NCBI GenBank assembly: GCA_017465905.1
Contig: JAFTVE010000033.1
Coordinates: forward strand, 1-64,000
DNA: 64,000 nucleotides
Direction: 5' to 3'
Origin: Bacteroidaceae bacterium
GTDB lineage: Bacteria; Bacteroidota; Bacteroidia; Bacteroidales; Bacteroidaceae
In this document: piece by piece, positions 16,635-24,928 of the stretch
Layout of the letters: each line of letters starts with the position of its first letter
Numbering within the stretch: the first letter of the stretch is position 1
Made by a program: the position numbers and the translations under genes
Notes under the pieces: model-generated
Databases searched by the model: none
The model's input: the letters and a program-made list of their open reading frames with translations, nothing else
Told to the model about the DNA's origin: nothing

Positions 16635-16665
16635 TTGGTAAAGTAAAGATAATAGACTATATTTG
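16635..16665 (+). promoter_or_regulatory. Promoter of the secreted protein gene at 16695
   Basis: TTG (16635-16637), 20 bp, TATATTTG (16658-16665), then 29 bp to the ATG. Confidence 0.75.
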
Positions 16666-16694
16666 TGCAGTATTAACTTAAACATGAAAGGTGT

Positions 16695-17423
16695 ATGAAA
16701 CGCTATCTGATACTATTGGCAATGTTGCTCGCCATCGTGAGCGGCGTTACAGCACAAGAGCCTATCGCTATGGATGGTAAAGAATGGAATATCATAGAAA
16801 GAATCCCCTACTACATTGACCTCAGTTCCGATGTACGCATGTGGATAGAGGGTGATACGATAGTTGACGGGACGGCATGCAAGAAACTATATACCCACAC
16901 TCAAGAATTGTGGGAGGGTGGTAAAGAGAGGCTCGAGGTGGGCTACTGCCGGCAGGATGGTGACAAATACTATCAGAACGGTAAGCTGATGTTCGATTTC
17001 GGGTTAAATGTCGGCGACACTTTCTCTATACACGAGTATGACGATTTAGTATTTGCATGTATGGTCACTCATGTGGGCGACACTGTATTGCTTGACGGGA
17101 CCCCCCGTCGGTATCTACACTTGTCGCCATACTATTATGGAGTCGTGCATCCATCTCCTCAAGATACCTGGATTGAGGGCGTCGGCTCGCTCTCTATGGG
17201 AATCGTCTCGAACGATTTCTACCATGACAGCGGTGTGTTTATTCAAATGCAAAGTTGCTCCTACTACGGGTTATATATTTACCAAAAAAATGGCACAAAT
17301 GTAGACGCTCCGCAACATCTGTCTGCCCCCTCCACCCCCTACTACGACCTACAAGGCCGCCCCGTAGTGAATCCTACGCGTGGCATCTATATCAAGGATG
17401 GGAAAAAGATTGCTGTCGATTGA
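16695..17423 (+). CDS. Secreted protein of unknown function with 'YDLQGR' tail
   Basis: 242 residues with a signal peptide (MKRYLILLAMLLAIVSGVTA). The body is beta-rich and acidic without motifs I recognise (WNIIERIPYYIDLSSDVRMW, DTIVDGTACKKLYTHTQE…). It ends in the Prevotella-type tail YYDLQGRPVVNPTRGIYIKDGKKIAVD. Such proteins are common, variable, and mostly without a known function. It has its own promoter and terminator and lies exactly between the two copies of the left end of the HU/DUF3987 element. It is therefore likely captured cargo. The stop codon is inside the terminator loop. Confidence 0.8.
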   Translation: MKRYLILLAMLLAIVSGVTAQEPIAMDGKEWNIIERIPYYIDLSSDVRMWIEGDTIVDGTACKKLYTHTQELWEGGKERLEVGYCRQDGDKYYQNGKLMFDFGLNVGDTFSIHEYDDLVFACMVTHVGDTVLLDGTPRRYLHLSPYYYGVVHPSPQDTWIEGVGSLSMGIVSNDFYHDSGVFIQMQSCSYYGLYIYQKNGTNVDAPQHLSAPSTPYYDLQGRPVVNPTRGIYIKDGKKIAVD

Positions 17424-17435
17424 CAGCAATCTTTT
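17406..17435 (+). terminator. Terminator overlapping the end of the secreted protein gene
   Basis: A perfect 12-bp stem: AAGATTGCTGTC (17406-17417), loop GATT, complement 17422-17433, then TTTT. The last codons of the gene form the left arm. Confidence 0.9.
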
Positions 17436-17529
17436 AACGATAACGTTAACGTTGACGAGAGCCTTAGCAGCTGCGTTGCTCCTTTGGAGCCGAGTGCGAA
17501 AAACTTGACGTGAAGAAATAAACTCCAAT

Positions 17530-17646
17530 AAGTGTACAAAAAGTGTAAATCTTTGTGTAATTCTTTTTGGCGTAACTGCTTTGTCGTTCAGTGGATTGTG
17601 GCGATGAAAGTGTAAATCTCCAGTTGTGCTATAAATATTGTATCAA
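17530..17646 (+). repeat. Inner left end (LE2) of the HU/DUF3987 element
   Basis: Second copy of the 117 bp left end. It stops about 10 bp short of the HU gene's stop codon. Its outer 88 bp (17530-17617) pair, as an inverted repeat of equal length, with 21386-21473 at about 70 of 88 positions. The outermost 21 bp are identical. Confidence 0.88.
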
Positions 17647-17655
17647 TGGCCTCGT

Positions 17656-18306
17656 TTACTCCCTCCCAAAGTTTCCCTTCGTAGGGCGGAAGCAGCCATT
17701 GACGCGAGGCACACGCTCCATCTCTCCGTGCGCTACATAGTCGTTGAGCTTCTGGTACGAGGTGCTGGTGGCGTAGTGGCTGATGCGGGCAAACTCGCGG
17801 ACGCTGATGTCGTCGTGCGTCTCGAAGTGTTCGTACAGCGCATCGGCCAGTTCGGGGGCCGACAGAGGTTGGCGCACCTTGCCCTCTACCTGAAACTTCA
17901 CATCGGCCAGGCGGTCGAGCAGGTGTTTGTCGGCACGGAAGCGGATGCCGCTGATCTTTACGTCCTTGCCCGTGGGAGGTGTAGAGCCGGTGTGGCTGCT
18001 CAGCTCCATAGTGAGCGAGCCAAGCCCGTCGAGCTGCACACGCTGGCCGTGGCTCAGGGCATCGGTGATGGCAGTGCGCAATGCATCCCACACGAGCTTC
18101 ACATCGGTGGGCGTGGCGGTGGTGGCGTGGCTGATGTCGTGAGCCATCTGTTCGATGTCGACCTTCTGCGGGTGGGCAACGGCTACGGCCACACCCTGTA
18201 TGTCGGTTTCCGTGCCACAAACGAGGCGGCGGCTAGTCAGTTTGCAGTTTACCACAGGGGTGTAGCCCCTGTCATGATGCACATGCTTCGATTTCTTGAT
18301 TTTCAT
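17656..18306 (-). CDS. HU/IHF-like DNA-binding protein with C-terminal helix-turn-helix-like domain
   Basis: 216 residues. Roughly residues 10-135 follow the Bacteroidetes HU-HIG layout: a basic start (MKIKKSKHVHH), the helical pair DIEQMAHDISHATTATPTDV…VWDALRTAITDAL and the beta arm region GQRVQLDGLGSLTMELSS. The C-terminal ~75 residues (ADALYEHFETHDDISVREFARISHYATSTSYQKL) look like a winged helix. It is transcribed away from the DUF3987 gene across a 276 bp region holding four 22-bp repeats, its likely binding sites. HU-like genes paired with DUF3987/VirE-like genes recur in Bacteroidetes. It would bend DNA at the element ends or iterons; this is inference. Confidence 0.82.
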   Translation of the reverse strand: MKIKKSKHVHHDRGYTPVVNCKLTSRRLVCGTETDIQGVAVAVAHPQKVDIEQMAHDISHATTATPTDVKLVWDALRTAITDALSHGQRVQLDGLGSLTMELSSHTGSTPPTGKDVKISGIRFRADKHLLDRLADVKFQVEGKVRQPLSAPELADALYEHFETHDDISVREFARISHYATSTSYQKLNDYVAHGEMERVPRVNGCFRPTKGNFGRE

Positions 18307-18340
18307 AGGCGATAGGGATTTTTCTATGGTTTCAACTAAT

Positions 18341-18428
18341 TTTCTATTCGCGGTTAGAATGTTTTCTACTCGCGGTCAGAATACTTTCTATTCGCGGTGA
18401 GAAATGTTTCTATTCGCGAGTAGAAACA
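18341..18428. repeat. Four 22-bp iterons between the HU and DUF3987 genes
   Basis: Units start at 18341, 18363, 18385 and 18407, an exact 22-bp period. The shared core is TTTCTAYTCGCGGTNAGAA. The fourth unit is a near-perfect palindrome, TTTCTATTCGCGAGTAGAAA. Two helical turns per unit put all copies on one DNA face. There are no unique spacers, so it is not a CRISPR array. A protein-binding array or replication-type iterons are the likely readings. Confidence 0.92.
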
Positions 18429-18520
18429 TTTTTCTCTTTGCCCAACAAAGATAATCTATTGTTCCGTTTTTTGCAAACGAACCTCCCAATTTATTTACAA
18501 GTGCACTGGTATTCAGGGTA

Positions 18521-18551
18521 TTGACATCGGGGTTCTGATGTTGTAACTTTG
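18521..18551 (+). promoter_or_regulatory. Promoter of the DUF3987 gene
   Basis: TTGACA (18521-18526), 17 bp, TAACTTTG (18544-18551), 31 bp before the ATG at 18583. It lies ~95 bp downstream of the iterons. Confidence 0.8.
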
Positions 18552-18582
18552 TGTCAAAATAACATAAACAAAACAGAAAGCT

Positions 18583-20202
18583 ATGCAAGAATCTAATGTA
18601 AACCAACAACCCAAGTCTTACACCGACGTGCTGCGTGAGACCCAGCAGGAGGAGTTTCCCCTGCTCAGTGAAGTGACCCGTGGGGTCGTGGAAGACCCTC
18701 TTACCTTGATGAACTCCATCTACGATGAGGATGGCGTGGTAGTGCCCTGCCCACTGCCCGATGCTATGTGGAAGCATCTGCCACAGATGATGTCCAAGAC
18801 GCTCAACCTCTACGATGATGCCGACATCCGCACCATGCTGCTGATGGCCCTGATGCCCACACTCGGCTCGGCCATGAGCAATGTACGCGTGCGCCACGGC
18901 CAGCGACTCTATTCATTAGGTATGATGAACATCTGCGTTGGCCCCTCGGCCTCGGGCAAGGGATGCGTGGGCGATGTGGCGAGCCTTGTCGATGGCATCA
19001 ACAAGATTATCTGCGAGGAGAGTCTGCAAGCTAAGTCCGACCATCGCAAGCGCCACACGCGCTACAAGCGTTTAAGCAGCCAATTGAACTTCGCCGCCAA
19101 GGGCGATGTATCGCAACTCGTGGATGTGAACGACATTGCCGAGGAGGTGGACGAACCGCAAGCACCTCTGCGCCGTATGCACAAGCTACCTGCCAAGACT
19201 ACGGCGGCGAACTACTACCGCCTGCTCTATGCCAATGGAGACAATATCTCCTATCTGCATATCCCCGAACTGGCGGAGATGAGCGCGGCCAACAAGGGTT
19301 CGTTCGGTGACTTCATGTACATCCTGCTTGCCGCGCAGAATGAGGAGCAGCTCCACACGGGCCGCAAGACCGACGATGAGGATTTCCTCATTGAACACAC
19401 CCGACTCGCCATGGCCGCTACGGGCACCATGTCGTCGGTACGCGAGTTTATCCCCAATCTTGAGGATGGTCTCTCCACCCGCTTCCTCTACCATAACCTG
19501 CCAGCCAAGAGCACGGTGCGTGGCGAGATGGATGAGGCTACGGCCGAGGCGTTCATGGATGTATATGGCCATCACCGCGGTGTGCTTACCGATATATGGA
19601 AAGAGCTTCGTCCGTTTGAAGGCAAGGCCGATGAGGAGCTTCCACGCTTGATTATCTCGGACGAGCAGCGCGAGTATATCGACGAGTATTACCGCCAGCT
19701 GGTGTCGTTCGTGGCCTTGGCCCTGCCCGACAAGGACCTGCGTGCCCCCATCCTGCGCTCGCGCCTTAACCTCTACCGTATGCTGATGATCATTGCCGTG
19801 CTGCGCCGCTATGAGGAGCTGGGCAGTGTGGAGGGCATGTTTGGGGAGAAGCGCTTCGCCATCGCGGAGGCCGACCTGAAGTGGGGCCTCGCGTACATCT
19901 TCTATTGCATGATGCAGACCTCCACGATATACGACCGCTTGCGTCGTGAGGAGCGCGAGGAGCCCAAGCGCGTCTACATCAGTGCCCTGGCCTTCCTGCA
20001 AATGCTCCCCAAGCAGTTCACCACCGCCGAAGCTGTGTGCATAGGTGAGGAGATGGGCATCAAGAAGAATGCCGTAGCCAAGAAGTTGGCCAAGCTGAGC
20101 AAGGAGTATTACATCGGCAAGGTACGTCAAGGCGTGTTCGTGAAGACCTCAAAAATGGAAAGGAACAACTGGAAGAAACAATTTACACTTTCTGCCGCCT
20201 AA
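18583..20202 (+). CDS. DUF3987 / VirE-like P-loop protein
   Basis: 539 residues, cytoplasmic. A Walker A motif sits near residue 125 (CVGPSASGKGCV), preceded by a helical N-terminus. An acidic hydrophobic stretch follows (YLHIPELAEMSAANKGSFGDF) as in primase/helicase-like P-loop proteins. The C-terminal part is helical with a winged-helix look (FTTAEAVCIGEEMGIKKNAVAKKLAKLSK). I recognise the DUF3987 family, related to VirE-type and primase-associated ATPases on Bacteroidetes elements. It could act in replication or movement of the surrounding inverted-repeat element, with the HU partner and iterons as DNA target. Its last codons form the inner edge of the right end repeat. Confidence 0.82.
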   Translation: MQESNVNQQPKSYTDVLRETQQEEFPLLSEVTRGVVEDPLTLMNSIYDEDGVVVPCPLPDAMWKHLPQMMSKTLNLYDDADIRTMLLMALMPTLGSAMSNVRVRHGQRLYSLGMMNICVGPSASGKGCVGDVASLVDGINKIICEESLQAKSDHRKRHTRYKRLSSQLNFAAKGDVSQLVDVNDIAEEVDEPQAPLRRMHKLPAKTTAANYYRLLYANGDNISYLHIPELAEMSAANKGSFGDFMYILLAAQNEEQLHTGRKTDDEDFLIEHTRLAMAATGTMSSVREFIPNLEDGLSTRFLYHNLPAKSTVRGEMDEATAEAFMDVYGHHRGVLTDIWKELRPFEGKADEELPRLIISDEQREYIDEYYRQLVSFVALALPDKDLRAPILRSRLNLYRMLMIIAVLRRYEELGSVEGMFGEKRFAIAEADLKWGLAYIFYCMMQTSTIYDRLRREEREEPKRVYISALAFLQMLPKQFTTAEAVCIGEEMGIKKNAVAKKLAKLSKEYYIGKVRQGVFVKTSKMERNNWKKQFTLSAA

Positions 20203-20260
20203 TCCTCTGAGCATCACGGAGGCTAAGCCAAGAAGATTTACACAAAGATTTACACTTTCT
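20181..20260 (+). repeat. Inner right end (RE1) of the HU/DUF3987 element
   Basis: About 75 bp nearly identical to 21386 onward (begins ATTTACACTTTCTGCCGCCT; about three mismatches). It lacks the outermost ~10 bp. It overlaps the last codons of the DUF3987 gene. Confidence 0.88.
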
Positions 20261-20315
20261 AAAAGGCTAACTCAAAAAAGTTCATGCTCCAAGTACCTAT
20301 TTGTGGAATTATTAC

Positions 20316-20323
20316 TACTTTTG
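20316..20323 (+). promoter_or_regulatory. Possible -7 box just before the YhcG-like gene
   Basis: TACTTTTG fits TAnnTTTG but lies only 5 bp before the ATG at 20329, so the transcript would be nearly leaderless. No well-spaced -33 box. Confidence 0.4.
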
Positions 20324-20328
20324 CTGAT

Positions 20329-21357
20329 ATGAAAGAGATACAGGACATCAATAGCCTATATAATGAGGTAAGGGAAATCATAAGTACGGCAAGACTGAAT
20401 GCCGTGCGTAGTGTAGACTTCAGTCGTGTGCAGATGTACTGGCAAATAGGTCAACGCATCCAGGAGGAGGAGCAGAAGGGTAAGGAACGTGCTGACTACG
20501 GTTCTTATCTGCTGAAGAATCTTGCAAAGAAGCTGGAACCGGAATATGGAAGCGGCTTTTCGGTGCGTCAGTTGGAAATGTGTAGGCAGTTTTATCGAAC
20601 ATACCCAATTGCGAATACAGTGTGTTCGCAATTAAATTGGTCTCAGTATAAGTTGCTTATATCTATACAAGATGAATACAAGCGTGAGTACTATCAGTTG
20701 GAGGCTGTTAATAATTGTTGGACTAAGCGTGAACTGGAACGCCAAATCAACAGCCAACTTTACGAACGTCTGCTGCTGAGCAACGATAAGGAAAGTGTAT
20801 TGGCTGTTGCTCGCAAGGAACGTATTCCCCAAACCCCACAGGAGATTATCAAGGATCCTATGGTGCTGGAGTTTCTCGGACTAGAGCGTAAGGCTGCCTA
20901 CTACGAGAAAGACTTGGAGCAGGCGTTGATAAGCCACTTGCAGATGTTCCTGCTAGAACTGGGCAATGGCTTCACATTTGTAGCACGACAGAAGCGTCTG
21001 CTCATCGAGGACGATGAGTTCTTTGCCGACCTTGTATTCTACAATCGTCTGTTGCGTTGCTTTGTGGTCATCGAACTTAAGACGGAAAAGCTCACCCATC
21101 AGGACCTCGGTCAATTGCAGATGTATGTCAATTATTATGATCGCGTAGAAAAGACTCCCGAGGAGAATCCTACTATAGGTATTCTGCTCTGCACGGCAAA
21201 GAACGACACTGTGGTCAAAATGAGCCTTCCCGAGACTAATACTTCCATTCTCGCCAGCCAATATCAACTATATCTGCCATCGCAAGAGCAGTTGAAGAAC
21301 GAGGTTGAAACCCTAAGGCGGCTTGCGGAAGCGCCAAACACGGGAAGGATGGATTGA
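20329..21357 (+). CDS. YhcG-like PDDEXK nuclease (DUF1016)
   Basis: 342 residues from the ATG at 20329; the frame is open to 20284, but that part overlaps the end repeat and promoter. The N-terminal DUF1016 helical region spans ~1-150 (YWQIGQRIQEEEQ, GSGFSVRQLEMCRQFYRTYP). The C-terminal PDDEXK domain has FFADLVFYNRLLRCFVVIEL, then K in ELKTEKL and the helix DLGQLQMYVNYYDR, giving a D-(x)n-E-x-K active site. Family members are thought to be nucleases tied to mobile or defence DNA. It lies alone between RE1 and RE2, two copies of the same element end, so it looks like captured cargo. Confidence 0.87.
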   Translation: MKEIQDINSLYNEVREIISTARLNAVRSVDFSRVQMYWQIGQRIQEEEQKGKERADYGSYLLKNLAKKLEPEYGSGFSVRQLEMCRQFYRTYPIANTVCSQLNWSQYKLLISIQDEYKREYYQLEAVNNCWTKRELERQINSQLYERLLLSNDKESVLAVARKERIPQTPQEIIKDPMVLEFLGLERKAAYYEKDLEQALISHLQMFLLELGNGFTFVARQKRLLIEDDEFFADLVFYNRLLRCFVVIELKTEKLTHQDLGQLQMYVNYYDRVEKTPEENPTIGILLCTAKNDTVVKMSLPETNTSILASQYQLYLPSQEQLKNEVETLRRLAEAPNTGRMD

Positions 21358-21385
21358 AATCCTGTAAAGGATGTACGAATAGTGA

Positions 21386-21473
21386 ATTTACACTTTCTGC
21401 CGCCTAATCCGCTGAGCATCACGGAGGCTAAGCCAAAAAGATTTACACAAACATTTACACTTTTTGTACACTT
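21386..21473 (+). repeat. Outer right end (RE2) of the HU/DUF3987 element
   Basis: 88 bp; its reverse complement begins AAGTGTACAAAAAGTGTAAA and aligns without gaps to LE2 (17530-17617). It defines the right boundary of the whole structure. 21474-21600 holds nothing I recognise. Confidence 0.9.
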
Positions 21474-21602
21474 TCTTATAGCTATGAACGAGCCATCGCG
21501 GCATTTTGACCTGCACCCTGGGCGCCACATTCATCGGGCGTAGCTGGCATGCGTTGTGGTAGATGGTGGGGTTGCTGAAACAAGTTCCATACAGACTCAG
21601 AC

Positions 21603-21633
21603 TTGCATGTTCTCTCAGTTTGCCTTACCTTTG
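21603..21633 (+). promoter_or_regulatory. Promoter of the YeiH gene
   Basis: TTG (21603-21605), 20 bp, TACCTTTG (21626-21633). It fixes the start at 21659, because the longer frame from 21563 would begin upstream of the promoter. Confidence 0.8.
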
Positions 21634-21658
21634 TAGTCTAAAACAATATTCATTCAGC

Positions 21659-22636
21659 ATGACGAACTTCTTTTCCCGCTATAGTAGGCAGATTTATGTG
21701 ACGATCTTGGTCGTATCTGCTTTGTGCCTTTTGAGTGCTTATGTACCCAGTCTTTCGTGCCTCTCTGCATGGTGTACACCGCCCGTGATGCTTTTTCTGG
21801 GGCTGGCTTATGCCTTGCTGTGTGGGCAGGCCTACCCGACATTCAACCGTAAGGTGTCGAAGAGCCTGTTGCAGTACTCTGTGGTGGGATTGGGATTCGG
21901 CATGAACTTGCATGAGTCGCTCGCCTCGGGTCGCGACGGCATGCTCTTTACCATTGTCTCTGTGGTGGGTACGATGCTCATCGGCATGTGGATAGGACGT
22001 AGGCTACTTAAGGTCGACCGCGACACGGCCTATCTTATCAGCTCGGGCACGGCTATCTGTGGAGGAAGTGCCATAGCGGCGGTAGGCCCAGTCATCAAGG
22101 CGAAGCCTTCAAGCATGTCGGTGGCGTTGGCCATCGTGTTTGTGCTCAATGCCATCGCGCTCTTCATCTTCCCTGTGCTGGGGCAGTGGCTGGGACTCAC
22201 CCAGCAGGAGTTTGGCACTTGGGCTGCCATTGCCATTCACGACACCAGTTCGGTGGTAGGTGCAGGTGCTGCCTATGGTGAAGAGGCGTTACAGGTAGCC
22301 ACCACCATCAAGCTCACCCGTGCGCTGTGGATCATCCCCCTGGCGCTGGTCACTTCGTTCATCTTCAAGAGCGACGGGCGTAAGATTACAATTCCCTGGT
22401 TTATCCTCTATTTTATCGTGGCTATTGTGCTCAACACTTATGTGCTCGACGGTATTCCTGCATTGGGTGAAGCGGTGTCGGCCTTTGCCCGCAAGTGCCT
22501 TACCCTGACCATGTTCTTCATTGGTGCATCGCTCTCTACCGATGTGCTCCGTGCTGTAGGTGTCAAGCCGCTCATTCAGGGCATATTGTTGTGGATGGTC
22601 ATCAGTGTGGCTTCGTTGCTCTATATACTTTGGTAA
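21659..22636 (+). CDS. YeiH/UPF0324-family putative sulfate exporter
   Basis: 325 residues from MTNFFSRYSRQI. Ten or so hydrophobic segments are visible. Family landmarks are YSVVGLGFGMNL, SSGTAICGGSAIAAVGPVIKA (the glycine-rich pair with a CGGSAI motif), AAIAIHDTSSVVGAGAAYG and a C-terminal LTLTMFFIGASLS. The family is annotated as putative sulfate/anion exporter on thin evidence, so the substrate is uncertain. It is monocistronic, flanked by the mobile element on the left and a DUF4375 gene with its own promoter on the right. Confidence 0.88.
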   Translation: MTNFFSRYSRQIYVTILVVSALCLLSAYVPSLSCLSAWCTPPVMLFLGLAYALLCGQAYPTFNRKVSKSLLQYSVVGLGFGMNLHESLASGRDGMLFTIVSVVGTMLIGMWIGRRLLKVDRDTAYLISSGTAICGGSAIAAVGPVIKAKPSSMSVALAIVFVLNAIALFIFPVLGQWLGLTQQEFGTWAAIAIHDTSSVVGAGAAYGEEALQVATTIKLTRALWIIPLALVTSFIFKSDGRKITIPWFILYFIVAIVLNTYVLDGIPALGEAVSAFARKCLTLTMFFIGASLSTDVLRAVGVKPLIQGILLWMVISVASLLYILW

Positions 22637-22727
22637 GTAGGGGCGAGCATTTCACTCGGTTTGCACTAATTTTAGCGACTTTGTCGCAGAAGATACACGG
22701 CGCCTCGGGATAAAAAATATTAAATTA

Positions 22728-22759
22728 TTTTGTTCTCCTCTCGGCTTGTTGTATCTTTG
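22728..22759 (+). promoter_or_regulatory. Promoter of the DUF4375 gene
   Basis: TTTTG (22728-22732), 19 bp, TATCTTTG (22752-22759), then 18 bp to the ATG at 22778. It excludes the earlier in-frame ATG at 22730. Confidence 0.82.
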
Positions 22760-22777
22760 CACGATATTACGGATATT

Positions 22778-23272
22778 ATGGATAAACTGATTACAGATGA
22801 ACAATTGCAGCAGGCTGCTGCGGAGGGTATGGATGCCTTCTTGCAGGTGTTTGCCGATGCCTATCTGAGCCGTGTGGATGGTGAGCTGACGGCCGAGACG
22901 ATGCCGCGCCTCACGGGAAGTCAGCATGTATTGTTGGGTTACAGTATTCTGCACGAGGAACTGATGGACGGCGGCTTCTGCCAGCTGATACAGAATGGCT
23001 ACGGACCCTATATCTTCGACAATCCCTTTGCCAAGGCGATGCGTCTGTGGGGATTGAAGGAGTTTTCCAAGGTTATCTACAAGGCCAAGGAGGTGTATGA
23101 CGAGCATAAGGTGGACCTTACGCGCGAACGCACCGACGAGGAGTTCATGGCCATGTATGAGCAGTACCCGCAGTTTGATGACCTGGAAGACTACTTCATC
23201 GAGAACGAAGAGGAGATAACGGCCACCATCGCCTACTATGTGGATGAGCATATTGAGGAATTCTTGATTTAA
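22778..23272 (+). CDS. DUF4375 (DMP19-like) protein
   Basis: 164 residues, strongly acidic, cytoplasmic. It carries the family core LTGSQHVLLGYSILHEELMDGGFCQLIQNGYGPYIFDNPFAKAMRLWG-like block at about residues 45-95, a long amphipathic helix, then an acidic tail (QFDDLEDYFIENEEEITATI). The name-giving member, Neisseria DMP19, is a DNA-mimic protein; whether that holds here is unknown. The 23273-23484 gap holds AATTGACAATT-type intergenic repeats and no gene. Confidence 0.85.
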   Translation: MDKLITDEQLQQAAAEGMDAFLQVFADAYLSRVDGELTAETMPRLTGSQHVLLGYSILHEELMDGGFCQLIQNGYGPYIFDNPFAKAMRLWGLKEFSKVIYKAKEVYDEHKVDLTRERTDEEFMAMYEQYPQFDDLEDYFIENEEEITATIAYYVDEHIEEFLI

Positions 23273-23484
23273 TTGACAATTCCGCAGCGCAGCGAGAGCA
23301 GAGTCAAGCTTGCTTGAACTATGCCGAGCCAGCAAGGAATCTTGATACGAAGTATCATAATTGAGAATTGACAATTGACAATGAAATAAAAATCTGTGGT
23401 AATCCGCAAAATCCGTGTCATCCGTGTGCCATAAAAACATTGCCGTTGACCTAAAAGATTAAAAACTCTATAACAATATTGAAT

Positions 23485-24300
23485 ATGAAGAAGAACCTGT
23501 TGTTTTGCCTCGCTTGTGTGGCAACCTTACTGATGACCTCGTGCTGGGACGAGCCGGGGTATAGTTATACATCGACATTTGCGCGTGTGGTGACCATCGA
23601 CCGCAATGCAGAACCCCTGAAGCTGGTGGCCGACTATACGGGCGAGGTGTTTAAGCCCAGTAACCTGACTGCCTCTGAGCAGCTGAGCCTGTATGGACTG
23701 GAGGGTGCCGACCGCGCTATCGTGAACATGGAACTGGCTGTGGAGAACTACGACCAGAAGCTGACATTCCAGAGCGGTTCGCCCATCAAGGTGAACCCCG
23801 TATGGAACGGCGCGTTGCCCGAGAATGGCAGTTATGGTGCGCTCACCGACCTGTACCAGCTGCAGCTGGGTGTGAACTATCCCTACACCTGGATGGCTGG
23901 GAAGTATCTGAACATTGCTCCTGTGATAAGGTCATTGGGCCTGGGTAAGTATTACCTGCAGCCCACCAAGGTGTATGGCGATACGCTGCGCTTCGATATG
24001 GCTGCCGATTATGCACCTGCTACGGAGAAGGACATCGTGGACTTTGTCAACTTTGACCTCGGCACACTCACCGATACGGCAAATGCCGATGCTACTGCAA
24101 AGGTTGCTGTGCGCGATATGGTAGATGCAATAGCAAGCCATGACTCTGTGTTTGTAATGGTTGTGGCCGACTACAGAGACTCTTATCACAAGGTGGATTC
24201 GCTTGCCGATGGTACAGTGAAGTATGAGAGCCGCGATACCATACTGAAGCGCGCTGCTTACGTAGGCTACACTACAGCATTGAAGAACGTACTGAGATAG
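23485..24300 (+). CDS. NigD-like lipoprotein
   Basis: 271 residues from the ATG at 23485; a TTG two codons upstream is less likely. The SPII signal has lipobox LLMTSC, so the protein is anchored by Cys19 or so. Two beta-rich domains follow: TSTFARVVTIDRNAEPLKLVADYTG… and, from ~160, YYLQPTKVYGDTLRFDMAADY. The organisation and opening match NigD-like proteins of Bacteroidetes, named after a bacteriocin-associated gene but mostly of unknown function. It is monocistronic by spacing. Confidence 0.78.
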   Translation: MKKNLLFCLACVATLLMTSCWDEPGYSYTSTFARVVTIDRNAEPLKLVADYTGEVFKPSNLTASEQLSLYGLEGADRAIVNMELAVENYDQKLTFQSGSPIKVNPVWNGALPENGSYGALTDLYQLQLGVNYPYTWMAGKYLNIAPVIRSLGLGKYYLQPTKVYGDTLRFDMAADYAPATEKDIVDFVNFDLGTLTDTANADATAKVAVRDMVDAIASHDSVFVMVVADYRDSYHKVDSLADGTVKYESRDTILKRAAYVGYTTALKNVLR

Positions 24301-24355
24301 TGGCGAAGGATGTATCGCACTTCTCGTGTTTCGATACTCTTCTAACTGAGCAAGA

Positions 24356-24928
24356 ATGAATTACAAGGAACTATTCAAACGCCTGTACTCCCTGCTGGTG
24401 CGCCCGAAGGCGGCATGGACGGAAATCACGGTGGAGACACCCCGCCGCGATGTGATGGGGAATTTCGTGTATCCGCTCATCGCGTTGTGCGGGCTGTCGG
24501 TGCTGCTCAGTGCCTTCATCCGCAACGGACTGGAACGCAGCGTGTACCAGCCTGCATTGATGGAGATGTGCAGCTCGTGCATAGCACTCTTTGGTGGCTT
24601 TTTCCTTGCAGCATGGCTGTTTGATACGCTCAGGCAGAGGGTGTTCGGCCATGCTCCGGATATGGCCGGCTCGCAGGCCTTTGTGGGGTATTCCATGGGG
24701 GCAGTATTCCTGGCGGAATTCCTGTTTGTGCTGTTCCCGCAATATTTCATCTTTTGGGGACTGCTGCGGATTTATGTCGTCTATGTAGTGTGGGAGGGTA
24801 GTGACGTGTGCTTTGTCATCCCTGATGACAAGCGGATGCTGTTTGCCGCGGCCACGGCGGCTATTGTGGTGCTGTCACCTGCAGTCATCCGTGTTCTATT
24901 TAATACTTTATCGAATATTCTCGGCTGA
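24356..24928 (+). CDS. Yip1-family membrane protein
   Basis: 190 residues. A short cytoplasmic N-terminus ([21 protein letters not shown]) is followed by five predicted membrane helices (for example [52 protein letters not shown]). It resembles the YIP1 domain; bacterial function is unknown. The stop overlaps the smpB start by one base (TGATG), so the two are coupled. The same coupling partner occurs in other Bacteroidales as I recall. Confidence 0.8.
   Translation: MNYKELFKRLYSLLVRPKAAWTEITVETPRRDVMGNFVYPLIALCGLSVLLSAFIRNGLERSVYQPALMEMCSSCIALFGGFFLAAWLFDTLRQRVFGHAPDMAGSQAFVGYSMGAVFLAEFLFVLFPQYFIFWGLLRIYVVYVVWEGSDVCFVIPDDKRMLFAAATAAIVVLSPAVIRVLFNTLSNILG

Noticed and set aside
18341..18428. 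CRISPR array
   Set aside because: Repeats are contiguous with a 22-bp period and no unique spacers; no cas genes. The same applies to 62915-63002.
19186..20130. 314-codon minus-strand frame
   Set aside because: Antisense to the DUF3987 gene, compositionally biased, no start context.
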